DNA of 64,000 nucleotides from an uncultured Spirochaetota bacterium (GCA_944388995.1 CALXKN010000006.1:37434-101433); one strand, 5' to 3'; shown: positions 26,857-36,423, counted from the stretch's first letter. The notes: a model not told the origin generated them from the letters alone. Translations and numbers: made by a program.

Positions 26857-27855
26857 TCAGCGGTCGGAAGGAACAGAAAAAGCGGTCAGAATTTCCGTTT
26901 TCAAGGAGTCTGGAAGCGGCACATACTTCAAATAAAGCGCAGCGGTATCTCCTTTTTCAAATCCGTAACGGAAAAACTCCATGACGCGTGCCTGCACTTC
27001 CGGTTCGTTTTTGCGAATCAGGACAAACGAGGCGGCGGCGATCGGCCAAGCGTCCGCTGCCGGACTGTCAGTCAAAGAGACCGCGTAAGCCGCATTTTTG
27101 TGCCAATCGACTGCGGCAACGGCAGCCGCAAAGGTTTGCGGGGTCGGAGAAACAACCTTTCCGGCTGAATTGATCAGCGCCGTATAATTTAGTTTTGACT
27201 GTTCGGCATAAGTATACTCGGTAAAACCGACAGAGTTGCGCGTCTGCCGAACCATGTTGGCAACTCCGTCGTTGCCTTTGGCTCCGATTCCGGTTTTCCA
27301 GTTGACAGATTTCCCGCTGCCGACGGCAGCCTTCCATTCCGGGGAAACCTTGCTTAAATATTCGGTGAAAACAGCCGTTGTCCCGGAGCTGTCGGAGCGG
27401 CGGATAACGGTAATTTTCTCGTCAGGCAGCTTTAAATCGGGGTTGAGGGCGGCGATTTCGGGATCATTCCATCGCGTCACTTCTCCCAAAAAGATGGCAG
27501 CGAGCGTTTCTCCGTTCAGAACCAGATTGTTGTGGCGGTTGCCGTCAATGTTGACGACCACAACAATACCGCCGGTAATCGCGGGAAACTGCATCAACCC
27601 CGCTTGATCCAAATCGGCTTGCGAAAGAGGATCATCGCTGGCACCGAAGTCAACGGTACCGGCAGTAATCTGTTTAACACCGCCGCCGCTGCCGATGGAT
27701 TGATAATTGACGCGAACACCGCTCTCTTTTTCAAACGAATACGCCCACCCCGAGTAAACAGGATAGGGAAATGAGGCGCCCGCACCGTTGAGTGTCTCAG
27801 CGGCAAATGCCGGAGCCGTCAAAGCAATGACAAGTACCGTTAAAATCTTCTTCAT
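26857..27855 (-). CDS. pstS: Phosphate ABC transporter, periplasmic phosphate-binding protein
   Basis: 332 residues. MKKILTVLVIALTAPAFA is a normal (non-lipoprotein) signal peptide, so the protein is periplasmic. The PstS fold is shown by LNGAGASFPYPVYSGWAYSF, YQSIGSGGGVKQITAGTVDF, GASDDPLSQADL, VTRWNDPEIAALNP and VIRRSDSSGTTAVFTEYLS, where the Ser, Gly, Asp and Thr residues bind phosphate. It overlaps the phoR stop by four bases (ATGA) and is the last gene of the operon, although pstS is first in most bacteria. Confidence 0.95.
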   Translation of the reverse strand: MKKILTVLVIALTAPAFAAETLNGAGASFPYPVYSGWAYSFEKESGVRVNYQSIGSGGGVKQITAGTVDFGASDDPLSQADLDQAGLMQFPAITGGIVVVVNIDGNRHNNLVLNGETLAAIFLGEVTRWNDPEIAALNPDLKLPDEKITVIRRSDSSGTTAVFTEYLSKVSPEWKAAVGSGKSVNWKTGIGAKGNDGVANMVRQTRNSVGFTEYTYAEQSKLNYTALINSAGKVVSPTPQTFAAAVAAVDWHKNAAYAVSLTDSPAADAWPIAAASFVLIRKNEPEVQARVMEFFRYGFEKGDTAALYLKYVPLPDSLKTEILTAFSVPSDR

Positions 27856-29540
27856 GTGATCTCCCTCTTTTTCTTCTCATGTAGAACGATGCGGAAGGTA
27901 TTACCGCCCCGTTCGTTTTCAAAAACCGTCGCCTCCCCATCATAAAGACCGGCAATGTGTTTTACAATGGAGAGTCCCAGCCCAAAGCCCGACTTCTGCC
28001 TCGATTTCGACACAGTGTAAAACCGTTCAAAAATCCGTTTTCGATCTTTTTCGGGAATGAGAGGTCCTCCATCGGCAACTTCGAGAATCAGCGCACCGTC
28101 CTGTTCTTCAATTTTCACATCGATTTCCTTTGCTGTCGAATACTTGACGGCATTGTTAATCAAATTGGAGAGAATCATTTCGGTATGAAACGCATCGATC
28201 AGAAACGCCCGCGTCGTCCGGTTGTCGTAACGGACAATTTTGTCAGACGGATTCAAAACCGACTGAGCGATGACGGAATCGACGACGGTCGGTTCCTCGA
28301 CGTTCAGTCCGCTGCTTTCCAGACGGTACAACTCGAGCGTTTGGTTGACAAAGCGGTTCAGTCTCACCGAAGAGCGGTAGAGCTTCTCCAAAAATCGGCG
28401 CCGTGTCGATTCATCCATCTGCACATCGCCGAGAATGGTCTCAGCAGTCCCCATTATCACCGCCAACGGGGTTTTCATTTCGTGCGCCACGTTGGCCGTC
28501 AGCTCTGTTTTGAACTCCTCGTATGCGGACTGAACCGAAACGTCGCGCAGGACAATCAGCCGGTTTGAATCGATTTGCTTGGTATAAATTTCATACGGAT
28601 GTTCTTTGAACGGAAGGCGGAAAACTCCGTTTTCTCTGCCGCAGATTTCCTGGAAAAAAGCGGCCGCTTCGTAATCGGACGGGATTTCGCAGACGGCGAC
28701 TCCTTTTCTGACACCGTCGGCAAAAACGGCGCGGGCGCGGCGGTTGCTCTCCAACACCATGCCGTCGCCGCCGATCAAAACAACGCCTTCGTCAATGTGG
28801 TTGATAATGCTTTTCAAAAGCCGCGCCTCCCGCTCGCGGCCGCGCTTCTCCTTTAACCGGATGCGGTTGATCCGGTACATCAGCGACGCCGCTTCGTTCA
28901 GCAGCGGATCGGAAATTTTGGGCATCGTAAAACCGTCCGCGCCGCGGGCAACGGCTCTGCGCACCGCCGCCAACCGCACCGCCGGCTTCACGGAAAGCCA
29001 GGCAATGATCAACGAAACAGCCGTCAGTATGACAAAAAAGACAGCCGCCAGCGTCGCGGCGTTGCGGCGGGCGCGGTTGTAAGCCTCCGTATAAAAACGG
29101 CCATCGGTTTCAATCCGCAGAACGGCGCTTTGTCCGAGAACCGAGGCGTACACCGCCGAAAACGACGAAGCGTGTTTTTTGACGGAATAATAACTTTTGC
29201 CTTTGAGGGCGCTGCGCAGCTCTTCGCGGAATTTCTGCCCGGCTCCCGAAGTTTCGAGGGAATCGAACAAAATCCGTCCGTTGAAGTCGATTAAGGTGAC
29301 GCGCACTCCTTCATTTTTCTCCCGAACGAAAAATTCATCCGCCGCCGGGGCGGCGCTTCCGCCGGAAACAAAGGAAGAAAAAGCGTCGGAGGCGAATTTC
29401 CAGTACGTCTCCGTCAGACGCCGCGCCGCCGTTTCGGCTGCGCGGACTTCCGTCTTAAATCCGGCGAAGACAAGCAGCCCCAAAATGACGGCAAACGGAA
29501 TAAAAACCGTTAGAAACGCCCGGTTAAAATACCTAATCAT
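27852..29540 (-). CDS. phoR: Phosphate regulon sensor histidine kinase PhoR-like
   Basis: 562 residues. Two membrane segments (AFLTVFIPFAVILGLLVFAG and LAAVFFVILTAVSLIIAWL) flank a periplasmic domain of about 125 residues; then come a linker, a PAS-like domain, the H box ANVAHEMKTPLAVIMG with the phospho-accepting His, the N box NLINNAVKYST and the G2 box GFGLGLSIVKH. The G1 box reads VADGGPLIPEKDR: it keeps the first Asp and Gly but not the usual second Gly, a mild deviation. Its stop overlaps pstS and its start lies 8 bases inside phoB. Context with phoB, phoU and pstCAB makes phosphate sensing the most likely role. Confidence 0.88.
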   Translation of the reverse strand: MIRYFNRAFLTVFIPFAVILGLLVFAGFKTEVRAAETAARRLTETYWKFASDAFSSFVSGGSAAPAADEFFVREKNEGVRVTLIDFNGRILFDSLETSGAGQKFREELRSALKGKSYYSVKKHASSFSAVYASVLGQSAVLRIETDGRFYTEAYNRARRNAATLAAVFFVILTAVSLIIAWLSVKPAVRLAAVRRAVARGADGFTMPKISDPLLNEAASLMYRINRIRLKEKRGREREARLLKSIINHIDEGVVLIGGDGMVLESNRRARAVFADGVRKGVAVCEIPSDYEAAAFFQEICGRENGVFRLPFKEHPYEIYTKQIDSNRLIVLRDVSVQSAYEEFKTELTANVAHEMKTPLAVIMGTAETILGDVQMDESTRRRFLEKLYRSSVRLNRFVNQTLELYRLESSGLNVEEPTVVDSVIAQSVLNPSDKIVRYDNRTTRAFLIDAFHTEMILSNLINNAVKYSTAKEIDVKIEEQDGALILEVADGGPLIPEKDRKRIFERFYTVSKSRQKSGFGLGLSIVKHIAGLYDGEATVFENERGGNTFRIVLHEKKKREIT

Positions 29541-30210
29541 CGATTCCGTACCCCGTTTTCGGCACTGACTTGATGAGGGACCCGGCTCCGCCCAGTTTCT
29601 TGCGCAAGGTGGAAACGTGAGCGTCGATGGTCCGCGTCAAAAAATCGCTGCTGTACCCCCACAACGAGTTTAAAAGCACCTCGCGCGGGTAAATTTTATG
29701 CGGATGAGTGACAAACAGTTTCAGAAGCTCGTATTCGCGGTGGGTCAGCGTCACCTCTTTGCCGCCGACAAAGACTTTCCGGATGTTGTTATCGATTTTA
29801 ATCGGCCCGTATTCGAAAACCGCCCGTTCGCCGGTTTCGCCGCCGCTGCGCCGCAGCAGCGCGTTGAGTTTCGTTTCCAGCATCTCCATCGAAAACGGCT
29901 TCGGCAGATAGTCGTCGGCGCCTTTGTTGATACCGGCAATGATTTCCGCTTCGCTATTCAATGCGGAGATAATGATGACCGGCAAAGCGGCAAACCGTTC
30001 CTGCCCGCGAAGAATCGTAAGGAAATCCAATCCTTTCAATCCCGGCAGCATCAAATCCAACAAAAGCGCATCAAACGTCATACGCTCCAGCAAAATCAAC
30101 GCATCGTTGGCGTTGGTCACGTGATGCGGTTCGAAAGCGGATTTATGCAAATGATAGGTTATCAATTCGCCGATGTCCGGATCATCCTCGATCAGCAATA
30201 TCCTCTTCAT
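29533..30210 (-). CDS. phoB: Phosphate regulon response regulator PhoB-like
   Basis: 225 residues. Start MKRILLIEDDPDIGELITYH at 30210, inside the end of phoU. The receiver domain has the acidic pocket EDD, the phospho-acceptor Asp in DALLLDLMLPGLKG, a conserved Ser in IIISALNSE and the Lys in YLPKPFSMEML. The C-terminal winged helix is OmpR/PhoB type: KEVTLTHREYELLKLFVTHP, PREVLLNSLWGY and RTIDAHVSTLRKKLG. It should activate the pst genes and other phosphate-starvation genes when phosphorylated by PhoR. I did not recognise a Pho box in front of pstC. Confidence 0.92.
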   Translation of the reverse strand: MKRILLIEDDPDIGELITYHLHKSAFEPHHVTNANDALILLERMTFDALLLDLMLPGLKGLDFLTILRGQERFAALPVIIISALNSEAEIIAGINKGADDYLPKPFSMEMLETKLNALLRRSGGETGERAVFEYGPIKIDNNIRKVFVGGKEVTLTHREYELLKLFVTHPHKIYPREVLLNSLWGYSSDFLTRTIDAHVSTLRKKLGGAGSLIKSVPKTGYGIDD

Positions 30211-30859
30211 TGTCGATTTCCTTATTGTCGAATTTTCCCGAAACAGTAAACAGTACCGCTTCGGCAATGTGTTTGGCGTGATCGGCCATCCGTTCGAGCC
30301 GGCGCGCGGCGTTGACCATGTGAACGCCGATATTGACGTCGTATCCGGAGCCGCTGATTGTCTGAATAATATCTTTTACCGCGTCATTTTTCAAGAGATC
30401 AATTTCGATGTCGTTTTTGATGATTTCCATCGCCCGTTTGCAGTCCATTGCGTAATATGCTGTGACGGCTTCGGAAACGGAATCGCTCACCCGTTCGGTC
30501 AAAAGCCGCAGCGCGTCAGAGCTGAAGAAAACGGGGCTGGAGACTTTCAGCATACGGCGGCAGACGTGTTTGCAGTGATCGCCGATGCGTTCAAAGTCGG
30601 CCGAGGTCTTGATGGCCGAAAGAATGTAACGCATATCGCTGCCGCGCGGCCAATACAACGCAATGATTTTTCCGCACAGCTCATCGCTTTTCAGGCTGTA
30701 ATCGTTCAGCTCTTCGTCTTGGGATATAACGGTCTCGGCCGCCTTTTCGTTTTTGTTCAGCAGCGCTTCCTTCATTCCCGCCGCCATTTCCCGGCAAACG
30801 GTGCAGATCCGCGCCGACAGCTGCTTCAGTTCTTTATATTCGGGACTGTTATGGTACAT
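30182..30859 (-). CDS. phoU: Phosphate uptake regulator PhoU
   Basis: 225 residues. The ATG at 30859 (MYHNSPEYKELKQLSARI) is chosen because AAAGGAGT lies 7 bases upstream. PhoU is built from two three-helix bundles with metal-binding motifs; here the first bundle has the stretch SADFERIGDHCKHVCRRML and the second has NAARRLERMADHAKHIAEA, both matching the conserved E/D-x-x-x-D-H helices. PhoU restrains the PstSCAB-PhoR signalling complex when phosphate is plentiful. The start lies 12 bases after the pstB stop, and phoB begins inside its 3' end. Confidence 0.93.
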   Translation of the reverse strand: MYHNSPEYKELKQLSARICTVCREMAAGMKEALLNKNEKAAETVISQDEELNDYSLKSDELCGKIIALYWPRGSDMRYILSAIKTSADFERIGDHCKHVCRRMLKVSSPVFFSSDALRLLTERVSDSVSEAVTAYYAMDCKRAMEIIKNDIEIDLLKNDAVKDIIQTISGSGYDVNIGVHMVNAARRLERMADHAKHIAEAVLFTVSGKFDNKEIDNEEDIADRG

Positions 30860-30870
30860 TCTGACTCCTT

Positions 30871-31641
30871 TCAACCGAACTGTCCGGTAATATACTCTTC
30901 GGTCATTTTTACCGACGGCGCCGTAAAAATTTTATCGGTTTTACCGGTTTCAATCAACTCCCCCATGTACATAAACACGGTCCAATCTGAAATACGCGCG
31001 GCCTGCTGCATATTGTGAGTAACAATGATCATCGTCATCTGTCCGCGCAGCTCTCTCATTAAATCTTCTATTTTGGCTGTGGAAATGGGATCGAGAGCGC
31101 TGGTCGGCTCATCAAAGAGAACGACGTCCGGTTCGGGCGCCAGCGTGCGGGCAATCGAAAGGCGCTGCTGCTGTCCGCCGGAAAGTCCCATTGCCGAACC
31201 GTTAAGCCGCGTTTCCACCTCCTCCCACAGAGCGGCCTTTTTCAGCGCCGCCTCAACGCGGTCGGCCAGCTCCTGTTTGTTCTGAATTCCTTTCAGACGC
31301 AGTCCGTAGGCGACATTGTCGAAAACGGACATCGGAAACGGCGTCGGCTTCTGGAACACCATGCCGATTTGACCGCGCAGGGCGGCCAAATCGGTTCCCT
31401 TCTCCAATATGTTTTTGCCTTTGAATAAAATACGCCCTTCGTAACGGTTGCCTTTATACAGATCGTGCATCCGGTTAAAACAGCGCAAAAATGTAGTCTT
31501 TCCACAGCCGGAAGGACCGATCAATGCGGTAATTTTGTTTTTTTCGACATTCAAAGAGACATCCTTCAGCGCCTGTTTGTTTCCGTAATAAAAATTCAAA
31601 TGTTCGGACGCAAGATCCGACTCAAACGGTCCGTGCTTCAT
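30871..31641 (-). CDS. pstB: Phosphate ABC transporter ATP-binding protein
   Basis: 256 residues. Start [20 protein letters not shown] at 31641 with GGAGGAAG upstream; a longer reading frame into pstA is not needed. ATPase motifs: Walker [16 protein letters not shown]-loop [12 protein letters not shown], signature [15 protein letters not shown], Walker [14 protein letters not shown] and the H-loop [20 protein letters not shown] and YLGGE-like [11 protein letters not shown] are typical for PstB. It powers the PstCA channel and overlaps the pstA stop by four bases. Confidence 0.96.
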   Translation of the reverse strand: MKHGPFESDLASEHLNFYYGNKQALKDVSLNVEKNKITALIGPSGCGKTTFLRCFNRMHDLYKGNRYEGRILFKGKNILEKGTDLAALRGQIGMVFQKPTPFPMSVFDNVAYGLRLKGIQNKQELADRVEAALKKAALWEEVETRLNGSAMGLSGGQQQRLSIARTLAPEPDVVLFDEPTSALDPISTAKIEDLMRELRGQMTMIIVTHNMQQAARISDWTVFMYMGELIETGKTDKIFTAPSVKMTEEYITGQFG

Positions 31642-32540
31642 GAAAACTTCCTCCGTTTCATCATCCGCTTCAAAATCACATTCAGCAGCAGAATAAAAAC
31701 CGTCATCACCAACGCCGAAGCCCACGCCGAAAGCACCCACTTTTCATAAGGCGAACCTGCATATTGAAAGACAGTGACCGTCAGCGACGGCATCGGCGCA
31801 CTCATATCCGCCGAAAGGTAGTTGTTGTTAAATGAGGTGAATAATAACGGCGCCGTCTCTCCCGCGATGCGGGAAACGGCCAACGAAACGCCGGTAAAAA
31901 CGGCGGAAAAGGCGCTCTTAAGAACAACATCATTGATCACTTTGTAATACGGCGCCCCCAACGCAAAAGCGGCTTCCCTCATCGTCCACGGAATGAGCCG
32001 TAAAGCGTCTTCGGTCGTCCTCATCACCAGCGGAAGAATGATAATTGCCAACGCAATCGCTCCCGCCCAACCGTTAAAACCGCCGAACGGCTGAACCAAA
32101 AATGAATAAACAAAGGTACCGACAATAATGGTGGGAACGCTGACACTGACATCTGCCAAACCGCTGACGATTTTTCCGAAACGGGAACGGTTGCCGTATT
32201 CTGCCAAGTAAACGCCGCCCAAAACGCCGACAGGAATGCCGATGAGCGAACCGACTCCGGTAAGAATCAGCTGACCGATAAACGCGTGACGCATACCGCC
32301 TTCGTTTTCGAGCCACGGCGGAGCGGCGTCATCGGTAAAGAGAGCCAAACTCATTCCCGCTAAACCGGTTTTAATAAGACTGTATAAAATCGAAAAAAGA
32401 CAGGTAACCCCGACAAAAGCCGCCAAAAACGAGAGAAAGAACATCAAACGGCCTTTAATTTTTCTGCGCATTCGGTAATTGTTCTTTCCTGCGAAACCGG
32501 AGAAGAGTTCCTTGATTTTTTCGTATAACCGACCGTTCAT
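31638..32540 (-). CDS. pstA: Phosphate ABC transporter permease PstA
   Basis: 300 residues with six membrane segments. The start at 32540 ([15 protein letters not shown]) lies 1 base after the pstC stop; the longer frame upstream lies within pstC and is rejected. The permease signature [20 protein letters not shown] and the segments [16 protein letters not shown] and [20 protein letters not shown] are typical of PstA. It forms the inner-membrane channel with PstC. Confidence 0.94.
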   Translation of the reverse strand: MNGRLYEKIKELFSGFAGKNNYRMRRKIKGRLMFFLSFLAAFVGVTCLFSILYSLIKTGLAGMSLALFTDDAAPPWLENEGGMRHAFIGQLILTGVGSLIGIPVGVLGGVYLAEYGNRSRFGKIVSGLADVSVSVPTIIVGTFVYSFLVQPFGGFNGWAGAIALAIIILPLVMRTTEDALRLIPWTMREAAFALGAPYYKVINDVVLKSAFSAVFTGVSLAVSRIAGETAPLLFTSFNNNYLSADMSAPMPSLTVTVFQYAGSPYEKWVLSAWASALVMTVFILLLNVILKRMMKRRKFS

Positions 32541-32541
32541 T

Positions 32542-33471
32542 TCACTTCTCCCTGAGAATGTAGAGTTTGGCGAGCGCCAGCGTTGAAAAGTTGAGAACGA
32601 AGAGCAGCAGCGCCAGCAAAAACAGCGATGACATCTGAAGTCCCGACGCTTCATTGAATTCGTTGACCAGAACGCTGGTCACCGTGACGTAGGGATCAAA
32701 AACCGAAGTGAGGGAAATGTTCATATTTCCGATGATGTAAGCGATTGCCATCGTTTCACCGAGCGCCCGCCCCGCCGCAATGACAACTCCGCCGTTAATC
32801 GACCGTCTGACATAAGGAAGCGAAACGTCGCGCACCACCTCCCATCGTTCGGCACTCAAACCGTAACCGGCTTCCTTCAATTCTTTCGGAACGCACGCCA
32901 ACGCCTCGCGGGCAACCCCGGTGATAAACGGCAGAACCATAATGCTCAGCGTCAGCCCCGCAGTGAAAAGTCCGATGCCGCCGGCATAATGAACCTGAAA
33001 AACCGATCCGATCAACGGCAGCTCTCCCAACGAAGCGGCCGCCGCCTTTTGAACGGTTTTTTCTAAAAACGGTGCAAAGACAAAAAGTCCCCACATTCCG
33101 TAAATGATACTGGGAACGGCAGCCAAAAGTTCGACAGCGGTCGAAAAAAAACCGCGCAAAAACGAAGGACACAACTCTGTCAAAAAAACGGCGATCCCGA
33201 TTCCCATAGGAGCGGCGATTCCGACGGCAATCACCGACGTTAAAATCGACCCCAAAAGCGGCCGAGCCGCACCGAACACCGATTCTCCATAGTTCCAATC
33301 CGCTGTAAAAATAAATCGAAAAAAACCGAACTCTTTCAACGCCGCGCGCGATTCCCACAGCAAACTGAAAAAAATACCGAGACAGATGAAAAGCACGGAA
33401 ACGGCGGAAATCAGCGAAAGCGCGTAAAACAGATTGTCTTTGGTGACGGTTTTTCTGACCGCATTAATCAT
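32542..33471 (-). CDS. pstC: Phosphate ABC transporter permease PstC
   Basis: 309 residues, six membrane segments. ELLAAVPSIIYGMWGLFVFAP is the PstC hallmark, with KEAGYGLSAERWEVVRDVSL as the coupling loop and AAGRALGETMAIAYIIGNM near the C-terminus. The ATG at 33471 is preceded by AAGGA. First gene of a seven-gene operon; 119 bases separate it from the divergent rarA gene, so both promoters lie in that gap. Confidence 0.95.
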   Translation of the reverse strand: MINAVRKTVTKDNLFYALSLISAVSVLFICLGIFFSLLWESRAALKEFGFFRFIFTADWNYGESVFGAARPLLGSILTSVIAVGIAAPMGIGIAVFLTELCPSFLRGFFSTAVELLAAVPSIIYGMWGLFVFAPFLEKTVQKAAAASLGELPLIGSVFQVHYAGGIGLFTAGLTLSIMVLPFITGVAREALACVPKELKEAGYGLSAERWEVVRDVSLPYVRRSINGGVVIAAGRALGETMAIAYIIGNMNISLTSVFDPYVTVTSVLVNEFNEASGLQMSSLFLLALLLFVLNFSTLALAKLYILREK

Positions 33472-33555
33472 AACAAATCCTTAATCATTTTATAATCAAA
33501 ACGGAGAAAAAATCGGTCATCAATTCGTTAAATCGGTGTAAAATTACCTGACGAT

Positions 33556-33584
33556 TTGACAATCATTTTTTTTTATTTTAGAAT
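33556..33584 (+). promoter_or_regulatory. Promoter of the rarA fusion gene
   Basis: TTGACA (33556-33561), 17-base T-rich spacer, TAGAAT (33579-33584). The ATG follows after 6 bases with no ribosome-binding site, so the message should be leaderless. Confidence 0.85.
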
Positions 33585-33590
33585 AAAGAC

Positions 33591-35780
33591 ATGGATCTCT
33601 TCGACATACCCGGACAGCAGCCGCTGGCGGCCCGTATGCGGCCGCGCAGTCTGTCGGAATACATCGGACAATCCGCCATACTCGGCGAAGGACGGCTTTT
33701 ACGGCGGGTGATTCAGGCGGACCGTCTCGGTTCGCTCATCTTCTACGGACCTCCCGGCACGGGAAAGACCACCCTGGCGCAGGTGATTGCCAATACGACG
33801 CAAAGCGCGTTTGCCTCCCTCAACGCCGTCCTTTCGGGAATCAAAGAGCTGCGCGAAGAGATTGAAAAGGCGAAGGAGCGCAAAACCCTCTACAACCGCC
33901 GTACGATTCTTTTTGTCGACGAAGTCCACCGCTGGAACAAGGCACAGCAGGACGCGCTTCTGCCGTGGGTGGAAAACGGAACGGTCATTCTCATCGGCGC
34001 GACAACGGAAAACCCCTACTTTGAAGTGAATAAGGCGTTGGTCAGCCGCAGCCGCATTTTCCGGCTGACCCCGCTGAGCGAAGAAGAGCTGCGCAGCGTC
34101 GCCCTGCAGGCTGTCGGCGACCGAGAACGGGGTTACGGAAAATTCAACGTCGTATTTGAAGAAGGCGCGCTTGAGCATCTGACTCAGACGGCGGAAGGCG
34201 ACGCCCGCAACCTGCTGAACGCACTGGAGCTGGCCGTCGAAACCACTCCCGAACGGTTTCCGCCGGAGGAAGGGAGCGAAATCCGCATCTCGCTGGCAAC
34301 CGCCGAAGAAAGCATTCAGCAGAAGGCGGTTCTGTACGACAAGGAAGGCGACTACCACTACGATATTATCAGCGCGTTCATCAAATCGCTGCGGGGTTCC
34401 GATCCCGATGCGGCGCTGTACTGGATGGCCCGCATGACGGAAGCGGGCGAAAATCCGCGGTTTTTGTTCCGGCGGATGCTGATTTTGGCGTGCGAAGACG
34501 TCGGCTTGGCCGATCCGAATGCCATTCGAACCGTAGAAGCGTGCGCCGCCGCCTTTGACCGCATCGGTATGCCGGAAGGAAATTTTATGCTCTCTCTGGC
34601 GGCGCTTTACCTCTCCACCTGCCCCAAAAGCAATTCGACACTGGCTTTTTTCGATGCCGTCGAAGCCGTGCGCAAAGAACGCAACGGCGAAGTTCCCGAC
34701 CATTTGAAAGACCCGAGCCGCGACGGCGACGATTTCGGCCACGGAAAGGGATACCTCTATCCGCACGCCTACCGCGACCACTGGACGGCGCAGCAGTACC
34801 TGCCGAAATCGCTTCAGGGACGGATCTTTTATCAGCCCGGCAAGCTCGGTTACGAGGCGCAAATCGCCGATGATGTCAGACGACGGCGGGAAATTCAACT
34901 CTCCCAAACAGCGGAAAACGATGAAACTGACGTGCTGACCTTCGCTTTCGATAAAGAAGAATCGAAGTGGCTTCTGCGAATGAACCGCGACCCGAAAGCT
35001 GACGGCGAACTGCGCGACGATGTTTTGAATCGGCTGCCGTGGAAGCGCCACTTCAATGTCTTGGACGTCAACGCCGGCGGCGGTTTCTTTGTGTGGGAAG
35101 CGCTGCGCCGTTCAACCGAAGGGTCGGTGTATGCGTTGACAGCAACCGACAGCGAAAAAGAGATCATCGATTTTCATGCCTCCGAATTGGATGAGGTGCG
35201 CCGCCCGATTGTCATCTCCGACGCCTCGTTTGAAAATCGCATGAAACATCTTCCCGAAAAAATTCGATTTGAAATTATCTTGGCGCGCGAGCTCTTTTTG
35301 AAAAGCTGCCGCACTCCGGAAACAGCCGCCCTTCTGCGGACAAAAGCGGCCGAAAACGGACGATTGCTGGTGCTCCAAACGCTGCCCCGTTTTTCGACGC
35401 GGCTGTCGCAGCTGCTCCCGCCGCTGCCTTCCCTTTCAAAACCGACGGAACAAATGCGTGCCGCCGAAGAAAAAATTTACAGCGACCGCACCAACCCTCT
35501 GCTGACAATCGACAGCGACAGCCTGACAAACCTTCTCGAAGCCGCCGGCTGGGAGACCGTCAGCCGGGAAGAAAAAGAGATCGACGGCTTCCGCCTGATT
35601 CCGAAGGAACGCATCGAAAGCTGGTTTTCGCCCGACGGTCTTTACGGCCGCCGTTTGGAACAAGAGACGGCCGCCGCGTTAAAGACGCTTTGCTTCGACC
35701 GGATCGCCGGGCGGAACCATCCGTGGCGCAAACGGGTTTTCACCGCCGTCTTCAAGGCGGCGCAACCGCCTTCCGGGTAA
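33591..35780 (+). CDS. rarA: RarA (MgsA) AAA ATPase fused to a methyltransferase-like domain
   Basis: 729 residues, against about 440 for normal RarA. Residues 1 to about 440 are RarA, which acts at stalled replication forks and with clamp-loader-like chemistry: [16 protein letters not shown], Walker [14 protein letters not shown], Walker [14 protein letters not shown], sensor [11 protein letters not shown], arginine finger LVSRSRIF, and the tetramer domain ending [19 protein letters not shown]. The remaining 280 residues resemble a SAM-dependent methyltransferase core ([20 protein letters not shown], then [19 protein letters not shown]). The same fusion is known from database names (RarA/unknown domain fusion), for example in spirochaetes and cyanobacteria. 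Whether the second domain is catalytic is unknown. A type B repeat begins 6 bases after the stop. Confidence 0.93.
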   Translation: MDLFDIPGQQPLAARMRPRSLSEYIGQSAILGEGRLLRRVIQADRLGSLIFYGPPGTGKTTLAQVIANTTQSAFASLNAVLSGIKELREEIEKAKERKTLYNRRTILFVDEVHRWNKAQQDALLPWVENGTVILIGATTENPYFEVNKALVSRSRIFRLTPLSEEELRSVALQAVGDRERGYGKFNVVFEEGALEHLTQTAEGDARNLLNALELAVETTPERFPPEEGSEIRISLATAEESIQQKAVLYDKEGDYHYDIISAFIKSLRGSDPDAALYWMARMTEAGENPRFLFRRMLILACEDVGLADPNAIRTVEACAAAFDRIGMPEGNFMLSLAALYLSTCPKSNSTLAFFDAVEAVRKERNGEVPDHLKDPSRDGDDFGHGKGYLYPHAYRDHWTAQQYLPKSLQGRIFYQPGKLGYEAQIADDVRRRREIQLSQTAENDETDVLTFAFDKEESKWLLRMNRDPKADGELRDDVLNRLPWKRHFNVLDVNAGGGFFVWEALRRSTEGSVYALTATDSEKEIIDFHASELDEVRRPIVISDASFENRMKHLPEKIRFEIILARELFLKSCRTPETAALLRTKAAENGRLLVLQTLPRFSTRLSQLLPPLPSLSKPTEQMRAAEEKIYSDRTNPLLTIDSDSLTNLLEAAGWETVSREEKEIDGFRLIPKERIESWFSPDGLYGRRLEQETAAALKTLCFDRIAGRNHPWRKRVFTAVFKAAQPPSG

Positions 35781-35786
35781 CTGAAT

Positions 35787-35894
35787 TTCTTTTCGGGCGC
35801 GTGCGCGTCTGGCGCCGCGCACCGCGTCGACGGCGGGCGCGGTCTGCCTGACGGCAGACGGCCTTCGGCCCCCGCCGTGCCGCTCGCGCCTTCG
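35787..35894 (+). repeat. Dispersed GC-rich hairpin element, type B, copy 2
   Basis: Same direction as rarA and directly behind its stop. It shares GGGCGCGTGCGCG, GCGCACCGCGTCGACGGCG, the hairpin GTCTGCC-TGAC-GGCAGAC and the end CGCTCGCGCCTTCG with the copy at 9214-9316. The sequence TAACTGAATTT just before it also occurs before the type A copy behind dxr. Confidence 0.85.
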
Positions 35895-35974
35895 CCAAAC
35901 AGCCGCCTTAAAAGCAAAACGAAAGCCGTCAAAAACTCCTGCACCGTTTTCTCTGCCAGCACAGCCCCCGCCTT

Positions 35975-36292
35975 TCACGTCGTTGAAAACTTTAATCCGA
36001 CAATACCAATGATTAAAAATAAAGTAAAAATAATCCTCTGAACCGTAACCGGCTCTTTAAAAAGAAAAATACCGACAAGAACGGTTCCCGCCGCGCCGAT
36101 ACCGGTCCAAACAGCGTAAGCGGTTCCAAGCGGCAGCACCTTCATTGCCCGCGCCAAAAAGAAAAAACTGATGAACATCCCGGCAACCGTCACCGCTGTT
36201 GCGCCCGGAACGGTAAAACCGCGGGAAAACTTCAAAGCCGTCGCCCAAACCACTTCAAAAACTCCTGCCACAGTCAATAAAAGCCAAGCCAT
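35975..36292 (-). CDS. SMR-family exporter of the Gdx/SugE type
   Basis: 105 residues with four membrane helices, the normal SMR size. The essential membrane Glu is in LLLTVAGVFEVVWATALKFS, and the Gdx-type WAWIG-like region appears as LGTAYAVWTGIGAAGTVLVG with the following FKEP. The pattern KFSRG and AYAVWTGIGA favours the guanidinium exporter (Gdx, formerly SugE) subgroup over the multidrug EmrE subgroup. AGGAGG precedes the ATG. The leader carries a long terminator-like hairpin right before the ribosome-binding site, suggesting control by attenuation. It stands alone and runs opposite to rarA and the NimA-like gene. Confidence 0.88.
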   Translation of the reverse strand: MAWLLLTVAGVFEVVWATALKFSRGFTVPGATAVTVAGMFISFFFLARAMKVLPLGTAYAVWTGIGAAGTVLVGIFLFKEPVTVQRIIFTLFLIIGIVGLKFSTT

Positions 36293-36303
36293 ATGCAGCC
36301 TCC

Positions 36304-36361
36304 TAAAAAAAGACCGCCGCGGAGAGCGTCTTCTTCGGCCTGCCGACGCTCTCCCGGCGGT
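36304..36361 (-). promoter_or_regulatory. Attenuator-like hairpin in the exporter leader
   Basis: On the minus strand the arms ACCGCC-GG-GAGAGCGTC and GACGCTCTCC-GC-GGCGGT pair over about 16 base pairs around a 14-base loop and are followed by CTTTTTTT and then AGGAGG of the exporter gene. No minus-strand gene lies upstream that would need a terminator here. A second small stem CGTTC/GAACG (36367-36386) lies between the promoter and this hairpin. It does not match the guanidine riboswitch classes as I know them, so the ligand, if any, is open. Confidence 0.6.
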
Positions 36362-36394
36362 TTACCGTTCACCCGGCGGCGAACGATTCGCTTC

Positions 36395-36423
36395 AACATA
36401 GCACGCCTCAAAGGGATTGTCAA
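36395..36423 (-). promoter_or_regulatory. Promoter of the Gdx/SugE-type exporter
   Basis: TTGACA (36418-36423), 17-base spacer, TATGTT (36395-36400) on the minus strand. It predicts a leader of about 95 bases that includes the attenuator-like hairpin. Confidence 0.75.

Noticed and set aside
33699..35051. A minus-strand open frame of 450 codons opposite rarA
   Set aside because: Antisense shadow of a conserved ATPase gene; its start lies within the coding region and the composition is that of a reverse-frame translation.
36304..36361. Reading the exporter-leader hairpin as an ordinary terminator of an upstream gene
   Set aside because: There is no minus-strand gene upstream; the T-run points into the exporter leader, so a leader attenuator is the better reading.
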